From assembly GCF_003201355.1 (NCBI RefSeq), contig NZ_QICL01000039.1:1-41525 (forward strand): a DNA stretch of 41,525 bases, in the 5' to 3' direction. Within the stretch, counting starts at the first letter, position 1, and each line of letters starts with the position of its first letter. This DNA is from Indolivaga alginatilytica. Lineage in GTDB: Bacteria; Bacteroidota; Bacteroidia; Bacteroidales; Dysgonomonadaceae. This document shows positions 18,325-27,368 of the stretch, one piece after another. Below the pieces are notes generated by a model. The model had not been told where the DNA came from. It searched no databases and saw nothing but the letters and a program-made list of their open reading frames with translations. Made by a program: the position numbers and the translations under genes.

Positions 18325-18436
18325 AACTAATTGTTGCTATTATATATAAATAGATCTATAACCTCATTACTTAAAAGGGTCACCTTTTTTGTTCGAACTT
18401 AACACCCATTTAAAAGCATTGATAAATATCACCTTC

Positions 18437-19447
18437 TTATTTATCCATTACACCTCTATACACAGCCTTACGCAATGTACCATGGGCATCGTCTCCTGCG
18501 TATTCCCAATACATAGCACCTCGTAAGCCCATTTCTTTGATATAATTACATTTGAGTTTTATCGACTGTTCGTTTTCGTATCCACAGATAAAAGCACCCG
18601 TACTATCAGAAATATAAGGAGCTTGGGCTTGAGCATCCCATTGCTTCATATAATTGTCGTCTAATTTTATTATTTTCTTATAGTCTATAAAGTCTGCAAA
18701 ATCTTTTGTACCCCGTCCATAAAAAGGAATCCCTAATACTAATTGGTCGGGAGACATACCGGCAGCTATATGGGCTTGTACAGCCTCATCTGCCGATTGC
18801 CGTACATTTTCTGATTTATATAGGGCTGAATGATGCCAAGGAGCACTACCCATATCGTATGACATGATATTAACAAAATCGAGGGACTTGCTTACCGATC
18901 TGAAATCAATATATTTACCATTAGCAGCAGTGGCTATTGTCAACAATTTGTTATCACCTATTGCAGCCCGAATATCTCTCATCAATAAAGTGAAATTATC
19001 GGTATCATCGGGAGAGGACGATATACCACCCACACTCGATGTAGGGTATTCCCAATCGATATCTATTCCATCAAGTTGGAACTGAGAGACTACACGTTGG
19101 CAATCTTTAGCAAAAGATTTGCGTTTTGCTTCATCAGCTGCCATTTCACTAAATCGTCCGCTACCCCATCCACCTATTGAAAGCAGAATATTCAACAACT
19201 TATTTTCCTTTTTTAGAGCTACTATCTCTTTTAATCGATTTTCATTATCAATTCTTATCCCATCAAAAGTATCAGAGACGTGCCCAAAAGCATAATTGAT
19301 ATGTGTGATATATTGAGGATCGGGAATATCCTCTGTCCACGAAGTCACATAGGCGATCACCACTTTTGGAGGACCGGCTTGAAGATATGTATTACCCGAA
19401 ATATAACATAACAAGCATAGAATAAATAATGTAAAGTGTCTTTTCAT
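18437..19447 (-). CDS. Secreted glycoside hydrolase family 18 (chitinase-like)
   Basis: 336 aa from the chosen start. The TIM-barrel GH18 active-site strand DGIDIDWEYP is complete, with catalytic acid E133. Flanking motifs LLSIGGWGSGRFSEMA, VNIMSYDMG and GAMYWEYAGDD also fit. GH18 enzymes hydrolyse beta-1,4-GlcNAc linkages (chitin) or act as endo-beta-N-acetylglucosaminidases. I prefer the ATG at 19447, which opens a signal peptide (MKRHFTLFILCLLCYISGNT). The longer frame from 19522 adds 25 unlikely residues and runs toward the upstream hairpin. It belongs to the PUL strand. A single-domain chitinase is most likely, with no carbohydrate-binding module seen. Confidence 0.88.
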   Translation of the reverse strand: MKRHFTLFILCLLCYISGNTYLQAGPPKVVIAYVTSWTEDIPDPQYITHINYAFGHVSDTFDGIRIDNENRLKEIVALKKENKLLNILLSIGGWGSGRFSEMAADEAKRKSFAKDCQRVVSQFQLDGIDIDWEYPTSSVGGISSSPDDTDNFTLLMRDIRAAIGDNKLLTIATAANGKYIDFRSVSKSLDFVNIMSYDMGSAPWHHSALYKSENVRQSADEAVQAHIAAGMSPDQLVLGIPFYGRGTKDFADFIDYKKIIKLDDNYMKQWDAQAQAPYISDSTGAFICGYENEQSIKLKCNYIKEMGLRGAMYWEYAGDDAHGTLRKAVYRGVMDK

Positions 19448-19521
19448 GTTCTTTGTGCTTTTGGTTTCAATATAAAGATATATAAAATAATAAGTTCGAG
19501 ACCTAAAATTGACAAATGACA

Positions 19522-19553
19522 ACAGGATTCAAGCATAATTCCCTGAATCCTGT
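19522..19553 (-). terminator. Hairpin between GH3 and GH18 genes
   Basis: ACAGGATTCA and TGAATCCTGT pair perfectly (10 bp) around a 12-base loop. No good T-run follows, so it could be a terminator, an attenuator or an mRNA-stabilising stem that separates GH18-DUF5009 from the rest of the PUL. Confidence 0.45.
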
Positions 19554-19583
19554 CACACTGTTTAATTGAATAAAAAACGGAAA

Positions 19584-21800
19584 TTATTTCAAACTAAATG
19601 AAACCTTACTTTTAATATCGGTTGACGATGCTCCAATCAGAGCCTCAAAATCGCCGTTCTCGGCAACCCAATCGTGCTTATCAGCATCAAAAAAGCTCAA
19701 TGCTTCTTTATCGATGGTAAAGGATACTGTCTTTTCCTCTCCCGCTTTTAAGAATACTTTCTCAAAACCTTTCAGCTCTTTTACCGGACGTGGTAAAGAA
19801 GATTTAAGATCGCTAATATACAATTGAACTATTTCGGCACCATCTCGACTGCCTGTATTCTTTACGTTTACACTCAATGTAACTTGGCCGTTTATACCCA
19901 TTTCTTTCTTATCGGCAGATACTTTACCATAAGCAAAAGTACTATAACCAAGTCCATGACCAAATGGAAATAATGGTTTTATCTTTTCCTTATCAGCCCA
20001 ACGGTATCCCACAAAGATTCCTTCCCGGTAGGTAACTTCATTGTCTACTCCCGGATATTCGTTCATCGCATGAGCTCCATTATCCTCCAGTTTCACAGGG
20101 AAAGTAAAAGGTAATTTACCCGACGGGTTAACGTCTCCCACAAGTACCGAAGCAATAGCATTGCCTGCCTCTGTACCCAAATACCATACCTGAACAATAG
20201 ATGCAACTTCATTCACCCAAGGCATGGCAACCGCATTGCCCGAAACATTTACGACTACTATATTCTTGTTTACTTTAGCCAGTTCCGAGATTATTTTATC
20301 TTGTTCGTAAGGCAAGCCGAGGCCCAGACGATCATCTCCTTCACTATCTTGGTGTTTATTTTTGTTCAACCCACCAACAAATAAAACAACATCTGCTTCT
20401 TTAGCCGCTTTTAGAGCCTCATCCAATAATTCCTGAAAGCTACGGCTATCAAAGGTATCTCCGGCACTTAGTCCATCTTGTTTCTGTCCTTTTTCGCCTA
20501 CATAACCTCTGGCATAGATAACTTCAGCTTGAGATCCTACTCTGGCTTTAATACCATCTAAAGGAGATACTTCATATTTTGCTTTTAAAGAAGAACTTCC
20601 ACCTCCTACTGTCATGGCTTTTATGGCATTTTCGCCTATTACTGCTATCTTTTTTGTTTTGTTCAAATCGATAGGAAGTACATTATTCTTGTTTTGCAAC
20701 AACACAATACCTTCTTCAGCAATTTTCTTTCCCGCCAAAGCATGTTCCTTAGTTCCGAAAGAACCCCAAGTACGATTCGCACTCATATTAGTACGAAAAA
20801 CCATACGTAAGATATTGCGAACCTTCTTATCTACTTCTTCTTCCTTTACCTCTCCCGATTTTAGAAGTTTGAGAAAGGGTTGAGCCAAATAATAATTATC
20901 ATAAGCATTACTAGCTCCTTCACTGAGTCCGTTAGTCCATGTTCCAAATTCCATATCAAGCCCATGATATATGGCTTCTTTGGTATTTGACACACCACCC
21001 CAATCTGAAACAACAACTCCGTCGAATTTCCACTCATCTCTCAGAATATCATTCAAAAGATACTGATTATGGCATGCCCATTGTCCTTTGTATTTGTTGT
21101 ATGCTCCCATTATTGCCCATGCTTTACCTTCTTGCACAGCAGCTTTAAAAGCAGGCAAATATATTTCGTACAAAGTACGATCATCTACATTCACATTCAC
21201 TGTATGACGATCGACCTCCTGATTGTTCAGTGCAAAGTGCTTTACACAAGCAGCGACACCATTAGATTGAACCCCATGAATATAAGGCACAACCATTTTA
21301 GATGCCAAAAACGGATCTTCACCCATATATTCGAAGTTACGACCATTGAGTGGCGTACGATAAATATTAACTCCGGGTGCCAGCAGTATATTCTTGTTGC
21401 GATAGCGGGCTTCCTCCCCTATTACCTTTCCATAAAGTGCCGACATCTCAGGACTCCATGTTGCAGCTAAACAAGTTAGTGCCGGAAAAGCGATACAAGA
21501 ATCGTTAGTCCATCCTGCTTGATTCCACTGATCCCAAAATACTTCGGCTCTTATTCCATGAGGGCCATCGGATGTCCAATTCTCAGGAATACCCAATCGG
21601 GGAACTCCTGCCGAACTAAACTTTGATTGTGCATGACACATCGCAACTTTTTCTTCTAAAGTCATACGAGACAGTGCATCCTCCACTCTTTTTTCGATAT
21701 TGGCATTAGGGTCAAGATACACAGGTTTCTGCTGTGCTGCCAATGAACAGCAAAGCAACAATGCTCCTGCCAATATTGTGCTTTTGATTATCTTCATCAT
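19584..21800 (-). CDS. Glycoside hydrolase family 3 beta-glucosidase (BglX-like)
   Basis: A 738-aa protein with a signal peptide (ends SLAAQQ), probably periplasmic. It has the full GH3 layout: an N-terminal barrel with the nucleophile D266 in VVSDWGG, KHFALNNQE and the GEDPFLA segment. A GH3 C-terminal alpha/beta domain (about 360-590) follows, with ENAIKAMTVGGGSS. Last comes a fibronectin-III-like domain (about 640-735, ending in SFFDADKHDWVAENGDF). It would release glucose from beta-gluco-oligosaccharides produced by the GH30 and GH5 enzymes. It starts 60 bases after the GH5 gene. Exact linkage preference (beta-1,3, 1,4 or 1,6) cannot be read from the sequence. Confidence 0.92.
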   Translation of the reverse strand: MMKIIKSTILAGALLLCCSLAAQQKPVYLDPNANIEKRVEDALSRMTLEEKVAMCHAQSKFSSAGVPRLGIPENWTSDGPHGIRAEVFWDQWNQAGWTNDSCIAFPALTCLAATWSPEMSALYGKVIGEEARYRNKNILLAPGVNIYRTPLNGRNFEYMGEDPFLASKMVVPYIHGVQSNGVAACVKHFALNNQEVDRHTVNVNVDDRTLYEIYLPAFKAAVQEGKAWAIMGAYNKYKGQWACHNQYLLNDILRDEWKFDGVVVSDWGGVSNTKEAIYHGLDMEFGTWTNGLSEGASNAYDNYYLAQPFLKLLKSGEVKEEEVDKKVRNILRMVFRTNMSANRTWGSFGTKEHALAGKKIAEEGIVLLQNKNNVLPIDLNKTKKIAVIGENAIKAMTVGGGSSSLKAKYEVSPLDGIKARVGSQAEVIYARGYVGEKGQKQDGLSAGDTFDSRSFQELLDEALKAAKEADVVLFVGGLNKNKHQDSEGDDRLGLGLPYEQDKIISELAKVNKNIVVVNVSGNAVAMPWVNEVASIVQVWYLGTEAGNAIASVLVGDVNPSGKLPFTFPVKLEDNGAHAMNEYPGVDNEVTYREGIFVGYRWADKEKIKPLFPFGHGLGYSTFAYGKVSADKKEMGINGQVTLSVNVKNTGSRDGAEIVQLYISDLKSSLPRPVKELKGFEKVFLKAGEEKTVSFTIDKEALSFFDADKHDWVAENGDFEALIGASSTDIKSKVSFSLK

Positions 21801-21860
21801 CTATATATATTTAAGGTTATCAACTATTTATTATTTATAATAATATCCAATTACGGAATA

Positions 21861-23117
21861 TTATTCAGGCTTCAAACCCAATGCTTTGATATACTCTTTT
21901 TGAATTACGTTATTTTTGAATTTACTGTTTTCAACAAATCCTTGCATTGCTTTCCACGACTCATTCTGATCAGGACGAGCATCGCGAATTTCTTTGTATG
22001 TGCCACGTGCTGCTTCCGAAAAAGCAACGACCTTATCCCATCCGGCAGGAGGTGTAATACCCACAAACGACGATCCATCGATTTTCTTGTAAGGCCAGAA
22101 GGTCCAACCGATATTATTTTCTTCCATTACCTTGCAGAACGATGCCATCCACTCGTTGGTATTATGACCTATCTCGCCCATATACATAGGAAGATTAACA
22201 CTGTCTCTGAATTGAATAATCGATTGGATAGCCTCTTTGGTAGGCTCTCCACCATAACGATGGCAGGTATACATAATCTTATCATCGAATTTCGAATCTG
22301 TAAAAGGCTTGAAGTTTCCATTCCATTGCGAACCGCCCAACAAAATAATATGATTGGTATCTACTGTACGAATTGCTGCAACTGCTTTTTTGTATAGAGG
22401 CTCTAATTTTGCGTTCAACTCTTCCATATTTGGGAAGTAAGGAGCAATCGGTTCATTAACCAATTCGTATCCTAAAATAGTAGGCTCGTTTTTGTAATAA
22501 TCGGCAATACGAGTCCATATTTCAAAAAACTGCTTTTGTGATGCTTCACTTTCCAATAGCCAAGGATAACCGAAGCTGTCGTCAATATTATCGCCGGTTT
22601 GTCCTCCGGGAGCATCGTGCATATCAAGAATCAAATACAAATTAGTTTTCTTACACCAGCTGATCAGCGTATCTATACGGGCAAACCCATCCTGCTGACC
22701 TGTGATACCCATATAATCTTCATCGGTAAACAGTTTGTAATGAAACGGTAAACGGATAGTATTTGCTCCGGTAGATGCTATAAACTCAATATCATCTAAT
22801 GTGATATAATTATTCTTGAATTGTGTCCAAAACTCTTTAGTAAGATCAGGTCCTACGAGTTCACTAAACATCTGATTCATTCGTCCCGGCGAATTGGTCT
22901 TATTAAAACCAAACATATATCCCTCCGGATTCATCCAGTTACCCAGATTGGTTCCTTTTATAAACAATTTCTCACCATTAGGCATTATCAAATCCTGCCC
23001 ACTCACCCTTACAAAAGCTTCGGCAGACAAGCCTTGCTTTGTGGGTTCAGTCTTACAGCTCACAAAGAGTACTGCAAACAACAGATAATAACAAAATTTC
23101 AGGCTAATTCTTCTCAT
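21861..23117 (-). CDS. Glycoside hydrolase family 5 surface lipoprotein
   Basis: A 418-aa lipoprotein (LFVSC, C21), so probably cell-surface or periplasmic-membrane attached. It is a GH5 barrel with acid/base E222 in LVNEPIAP and nucleophile E315 in YMGEIGHN. The segment LYLILDMHDAPGGQTGDN and the N-terminal IKGTNLGNWMNPEGYMFG recall exo-beta-1,3-glucanase-like GH5 subfamilies more than cellulases. It is flanked by GH30 (187 bases upstream, with an inverted repeat in the gap) and GH3. A beta-glucanase role is likely. The subfamily needs a phylogeny. Confidence 0.87.
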   Translation of the reverse strand: MRRISLKFCYYLLFAVLFVSCKTEPTKQGLSAEAFVRVSGQDLIMPNGEKLFIKGTNLGNWMNPEGYMFGFNKTNSPGRMNQMFSELVGPDLTKEFWTQFKNNYITLDDIEFIASTGANTIRLPFHYKLFTDEDYMGITGQQDGFARIDTLISWCKKTNLYLILDMHDAPGGQTGDNIDDSFGYPWLLESEASQKQFFEIWTRIADYYKNEPTILGYELVNEPIAPYFPNMEELNAKLEPLYKKAVAAIRTVDTNHIILLGGSQWNGNFKPFTDSKFDDKIMYTCHRYGGEPTKEAIQSIIQFRDSVNLPMYMGEIGHNTNEWMASFCKVMEENNIGWTFWPYKKIDGSSFVGITPPAGWDKVVAFSEAARGTYKEIRDARPDQNESWKAMQGFVENSKFKNNVIQKEYIKALGLKPE

Positions 23118-23201
23118 TTAATTTTAGGTATTATGATTTTACTTAAACAAATTGATCTTATCTTTCATATCTTCTCCGAAAATACACAGCCATTGTTAAA
23201 A

Positions 23202-23238
23202 GTCTGTACCTGCCGTTACTTAGACGACAGGTATAGAC
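23202..23238. repeat. Inverted repeat between GH30 and GH5 genes
   Basis: GTCTGTACCTGCCGT and ACGACAGGTATAGAC are complementary at 13 of 15 positions across a seven-base loop. It lies in the largest gap of the GH gene run. It could be an operator or an RNA stem. Confidence 0.45.
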
Positions 23239-23304
23239 AACCTGAATATAAAGCGTTATAGAAAAGCGTTACACATTTTAATTGTTATTCATGACTTATT
23301 CAAG

Positions 23305-24783
23305 TCATTTTCTCCACTTATAAGAAACTACCGATTGTGCCAATACTGTATGCACAAAAGAATTATTATCTACAGTGACAGTCACTTTCGTATCTTTTTC
23401 GTTCTTGTTGAGTAATACTAAAGCATAAGTACCATCGGTGTTTTCGAAAGCCGCATAGATGATACCTTCTGCCGATTGGTTATTCCCATCAATACGTACG
23501 GCTCCCGGTTTTACAAATGCCGACAGATGTCCAATAATATAATAATGTGAATTGCGGGTGATGGTTTTAAAATCAGCACGATCTATATCCACCGCACCAT
23601 AACAAGTTTTACACCCCAGTTCTCGCCAAGGACCACGGTCGCTATCAAGCATCAAATTCCACACAATTACTCCTTTACACCAGTTATTCACAGTACCTAA
23701 CCCTACGTTTTCCATATCACCGATAAGACGTACGCCCAGATCTTGCCCTCTGTTCCAAGTACCAATTGAAGTTTCGGTAAAAAGCAGTTCTCTATCGGGG
23801 CGTGCATTATGTATCTTATTCAATTCTAATCTGTTGCCTCCGTAGTCGTGATAAGCTGCACCCGTAATGTACTGATCTGCTTCACTGTCTTGATATATTT
23901 TCAATGGGTAACTTTGCTGGTCTTCCATCTTATCGTAATTATAATTATGGTCGAACACATATATCTTGGTATTTAATCCTGCTTCTCTTAATTTTGGACC
24001 AAGGCCTTTTTTTACAAAATCGCGTTGCTCGTCCCATCCCATAAATAAAGAGGCAGAATTTTTTCTGTTCAAAGGCTCATTCTGAGGAGTTACAGCTGTT
24101 ATTTTAATGCCTTCTTTTTCAAATGCATTAATCCATTTCACAAAATAAGTTCCATAATCTTCATAATAATCAGGATTGAGATGTCCGCTTGTCCATGAGT
24201 CAAAAGGTTGCTTTTCTCCGAGATTATTTACCTTCATCCAGCGTGGAGGCGTCCACGGAGAACCCAGAATCTTTATATCGGGATTTATTTTTAATATCTC
24301 TTTCAGAATAGGAATAATATAGTCCAATTCTTCACTTTGCAAGGCGAAATTTTCTATCCCTTTGGTGTCACAACAAGTATATTCACTCATCGAAAAATCA
24401 GAACAACCAATGGCAATACGGATATAACTGTATCCTAATCCTTTGTGCGGATCAAAAGTTTCTTTGAGGAACTTCATGCGGTTGCTCTTCGACATTTTCA
24501 TCAAGTTGAAACAAGACGATCCCGTTACAGCTGCGCCAAACCCGTCCATTTCCTGATAACGTACAGCGGGATTCAAATTTATTTGCAGGGAATTATTATC
24601 GTACCCATTATTCAGCTTCAACTCCGAACGCCTAAGATCTACACTTCGGGTGTTGCTGGTTTCCAATACCTGCACCGAACCTTTTTTTGCTGCATAAGCA
24701 GACGGTATAAGCACTCCCCCACCAATAAGCAGTGACAGAAATACTCTTTTAAATGATAATGAATGTGATTGAAATGATCTCAT
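23305..24783 (-). CDS. Glycoside hydrolase family 30 glucanase
   Basis: A 492-aa secreted enzyme with a signal peptide (cleavage near AYAAKK). GH30 features are present: YQEMDGFGAAVTGSS at the start of the barrel, acid/base E236 in VTPQNEPLN, nucleophile E337 in LLFTETSIGTW, and the small C-terminal beta domain ending VVSYKWRK. GH30 includes glucosylceramidases, endo-beta-1,6-glucanases and xylanases. Together with GH5 and GH3 in a PUL, endo-beta-1,6-glucanase is the best guess. It is 19 bases downstream of the lyase/GH88 gene, so the two are probably co-transcribed. Confidence 0.9.
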   Translation of the reverse strand: MRSFQSHSLSFKRVFLSLLIGGGVLIPSAYAAKKGSVQVLETSNTRSVDLRRSELKLNNGYDNNSLQINLNPAVRYQEMDGFGAAVTGSSCFNLMKMSKSNRMKFLKETFDPHKGLGYSYIRIAIGCSDFSMSEYTCCDTKGIENFALQSEELDYIIPILKEILKINPDIKILGSPWTPPRWMKVNNLGEKQPFDSWTSGHLNPDYYEDYGTYFVKWINAFEKEGIKITAVTPQNEPLNRKNSASLFMGWDEQRDFVKKGLGPKLREAGLNTKIYVFDHNYNYDKMEDQQSYPLKIYQDSEADQYITGAAYHDYGGNRLELNKIHNARPDRELLFTETSIGTWNRGQDLGVRLIGDMENVGLGTVNNWCKGVIVWNLMLDSDRGPWRELGCKTCYGAVDIDRADFKTITRNSHYYIIGHLSAFVKPGAVRIDGNNQSAEGIIYAAFENTDGTYALVLLNKNEKDTKVTVTVDNNSFVHTVLAQSVVSYKWRK

Positions 24784-24802
24784 ATCTATTGTTTTTCTTT
24801 TA

Positions 24803-27121
24803 TTAAAGAATTAGCCGGTGTCTCCTTAGTAATGCCTCCAGAAAATAATAGTCAGCATAATTAATAGGCACATCTATTTCGCTTTTTTCCGGAAGATGCC
24901 CTGTCGAGTGCAACAATAAAAAACCTTGGGTCGTTTTCTCCCCGGCTCGGTATTTCTCAATTAAACTTGCCAGCATTTGATCAGCCCAAGCTATATACTG
25001 CTCTTTATTCTCGGGACTATATCCCGCTAATTCGTACAATGCAGAAGCAATTATACATGCCGACGAAGCGTCTTTTGGAGCAGTAGGTATTGAAGGATCA
25101 TTAAAATCCCAAAAGGGAACCATATCAGCAGGTAAAGTAGGATTAGTGAAAACAAAGTGAGTGATACCTTTAGCCTGAGCCAAAAACTCGGGGTCTTGCG
25201 TATAACGATACGACATTACATAACCATACAAGGCCCATGCCTGACCTCTTGCCCATGCAGAAGGATCGGAATACCCCTGAAAGGTTTGCTTCCTGATAGC
25301 TTTGCCACTAATGGTATCGTAGTCTATAACATGATACGAAGAGAAATCGTCTCTGAAATGATTTTTCAATGTAGTTTTTGCATGAGCAATTGCTATGTTG
25401 CTATATGTGGGATCATTCGTCAATTTAGATGCTTCGAATAATAATTCCAGATTCATCATATTATCAATGATCACCGGATATTGCCATACCTGACGATTCC
25501 AGTCCCAGGAACGAATAGCTCCAACCTTATTATTGAAACGTTTCGACAATGTTTTTGCCGATTGAATTACCACTTCTTTGTAATGTTTGTTACCAGTCAG
25601 TTTATATCCATTACCAAAAGAGTTATACATCTTGAATCCAACATCGTGTGATGTCTTGTCGTATTGCTCGTCTTCGATCAGCATACTGAACTTATTGGCT
25701 TCGTTTGCCCATTTCTGATCTTTTGTGTATTGATATACAAACCACAATGAACCGGGAAAAAACCCTGAACACCAGTCACGAGGATTTACCATGTGCAAGC
25801 TTCCGTCTTTATTAATAGAGCGAGGTGTTACTTGATTTCCTTTAACCGAAAGCATAGCTTCGTCTACACACTTAAGTGCATAATCGAACTGTGTCGTCGC
25901 AAAATCAAACATCGCTTTAATTGGATCTTCTCCTCCATAAAGCAATAGATTTCTGTCCGACAGATTCAACTGCTTATATTTTTTATACAACTGTAAATAA
26001 TCTTTTCGAGAAGCATCATTCGAGACAATACGATAAAGATCGTTGCACAAATTAGCCTTTGAATCCTCCCATCCGCTTATCTGCTGATAAGGCCAGGCAG
26101 ATACGTCTTTACCTAAAAATGAAGCTAAATAATCCACTGCACCGTAAATACTTCTTCCGTCAGCAGATACTGCACTATATAAATCTCTATTTATCTTTTT
26201 AGCAGTGGCTGCCAAATCTATCATATGACTCAGGTTGTACTGCGAATAATGAAATGCCAGGGTTCTCCACAACTCATTCGGCTGTTTTCCGTCAGGTTCT
26301 ATCTGAGTAAAAATTCTTTTTGAAGGAAATGCGTCTATGATCTTTTCTGCTTCTTTGTTCTTTCCTGCAAAAAGTAAATAAGTAGCCAATTGAGTATCGT
26401 ATGCCGTACTATGATTATTTTTCGCTGCATCTTCTTTTTTTCCCTGTGGACTTGTTTGCATCCATTTAGCAAAAGCGGCAAACCATAATTTCAACCCTTC
26501 CTCATCTTGGGAGGTGTAAATTGATGATCCCTTAAGCAATCCTACACTGCTCAACATCGACACCAAAGAGTAAGAATCTATTAACCCTTCGGGACGACCT
26601 TTAGAGCCATCTTTTCCGGGTACAAACTGAGAATAATCAAGATTAGGATTCATCTTTGTCTCCTTATCCAAAAACCAAGTGCGAAGCAACTTTACCGCCT
26701 TATCGGCATAGCGCCGGTCGTCGCTATAGAAATAAGCCAGAGATAATGTATTGACTGCCGAACACATTTCACCTAAACGATTACGGTCATACTTATCCAA
26801 ATCAGGATTAGACTGTCCATCTTTAAACACATACGGCAAATTGTCTTGCGTATCAGGATTAGGCCACCAATAGCGGCTCAAGCTTACATAATCGTGTTTA
26901 TTACCACTTGGAGGTAATATCTCTTTGTATGTTACAGAATATACGCCGCCTTGCAATTCTTTTTCTGCCTGGTGGAGTATATTCTGATAAGCATTTGCAT
27001 AAGTGAATGTAAGCTTGTTACTCTTTATTTCGTTCAGTTTATTAATATCCCACAGCCATTGTGCATACATCGGCGAAAAGGAAATAAACAAGACAAGTAT
27101 CAGTATAGATATTTTTTTCAT
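24803..27121 (-). CDS. Bifunctional alginate-lyase-like / GH88 unsaturated glucuronyl hydrolase fusion
   Basis: A 772-aa secreted protein with a signal peptide ending near SPMYAQ. The N-terminal part (about 30-370) is an alpha/alpha toroid of the alginate_lyase type. It has DYVSLSRYWWPNPDT and the catalytic set of this fold: N236-H237 in KNNHSTAYD, R286 in LWRTLAFHY, and Tyr at 292 or 295. The C-terminal part (about 400-772) is GH88-like, with candidate catalytic acids D493 in SHDVGF and D553 in IIDNMMNLELL. Their spacing (60) is close to that in known unsaturated glucuronyl hydrolases. GYSDPSAWARGQAWALYG is also typical. One chain could cleave a uronic-acid polymer and then remove the unsaturated end. 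It is the first enzyme gene after SusD. Confidence 0.88.
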   Translation of the reverse strand: MKKISILILVLFISFSPMYAQWLWDINKLNEIKSNKLTFTYANAYQNILHQAEKELQGGVYSVTYKEILPPSGNKHDYVSLSRYWWPNPDTQDNLPYVFKDGQSNPDLDKYDRNRLGEMCSAVNTLSLAYFYSDDRRYADKAVKLLRTWFLDKETKMNPNLDYSQFVPGKDGSKGRPEGLIDSYSLVSMLSSVGLLKGSSIYTSQDEEGLKLWFAAFAKWMQTSPQGKKEDAAKNNHSTAYDTQLATYLLFAGKNKEAEKIIDAFPSKRIFTQIEPDGKQPNELWRTLAFHYSQYNLSHMIDLAATAKKINRDLYSAVSADGRSIYGAVDYLASFLGKDVSAWPYQQISGWEDSKANLCNDLYRIVSNDASRKDYLQLYKKYKQLNLSDRNLLLYGGEDPIKAMFDFATTQFDYALKCVDEAMLSVKGNQVTPRSINKDGSLHMVNPRDWCSGFFPGSLWFVYQYTKDQKWANEANKFSMLIEDEQYDKTSHDVGFKMYNSFGNGYKLTGNKHYKEVVIQSAKTLSKRFNNKVGAIRSWDWNRQVWQYPVIIDNMMNLELLFEASKLTNDPTYSNIAIAHAKTTLKNHFRDDFSSYHVIDYDTISGKAIRKQTFQGYSDPSAWARGQAWALYGYVMSYRYTQDPEFLAQAKGITHFVFTNPTLPADMVPFWDFNDPSIPTAPKDASSACIIASALYELAGYSPENKEQYIAWADQMLASLIEKYRAGEKTTQGFLLLHSTGHLPEKSEIDVPINYADYYFLEALLRRHRLIL

Positions 27122-27368
27122 AGATCAATCAACAACGTTTCCAACTAAGGTCACAGACCTTTTTATTGCTGTGGCAAGTATAACAACCAAAGATAGTTAC
27201 ACTGATAAAACACCACATTAAATATTTCACATTACTAAAAAACACTTAAGGCTTTGACACCTTAGATCTTTTCCTTTTTCTATTCTGTATATCTCGATTG
27301 GATAAAGTTTTTTTTGCGTTCATCATCTCTACCCAATCAAGATTAACAGATCTATATTTTTAATTTAT
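27122..27368. other. 247-base gap inside the PUL, holding a dispersed repeat
   Basis: This is the largest gap between the SusCD pair and the enzyme genes. It contains dispersed repeat copy B (27147-27239), oriented opposite to the PUL transcripts, and a T-rich stretch (27308-27316). No exact promoter box for the enzyme genes was identified. Confidence 0.5.
27147..27239 (+). repeat. Dispersed intergenic repeat, copy B
   Basis: It matches copy A (3477-3570) along its whole length, from the AAGGT-n5-ACCTTTTTATTGCT opening to the CATTAAATATTT-n-ACATTACTAAA close. The differences cluster in the middle. It lies on the strand opposite to the PUL genes. Confidence 0.6.

Noticed and set aside
18389-18400. 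TTGTTCGAACTT as a tRNA T-loop
   Set aside because: No acceptor, D or anticodon stems could be drawn around it.
27003-27221. Plus-strand open frames at the start of the lyase/GH88 gene
   Set aside because: They are antisense to the signal peptide and repeat copy B and show no family features.
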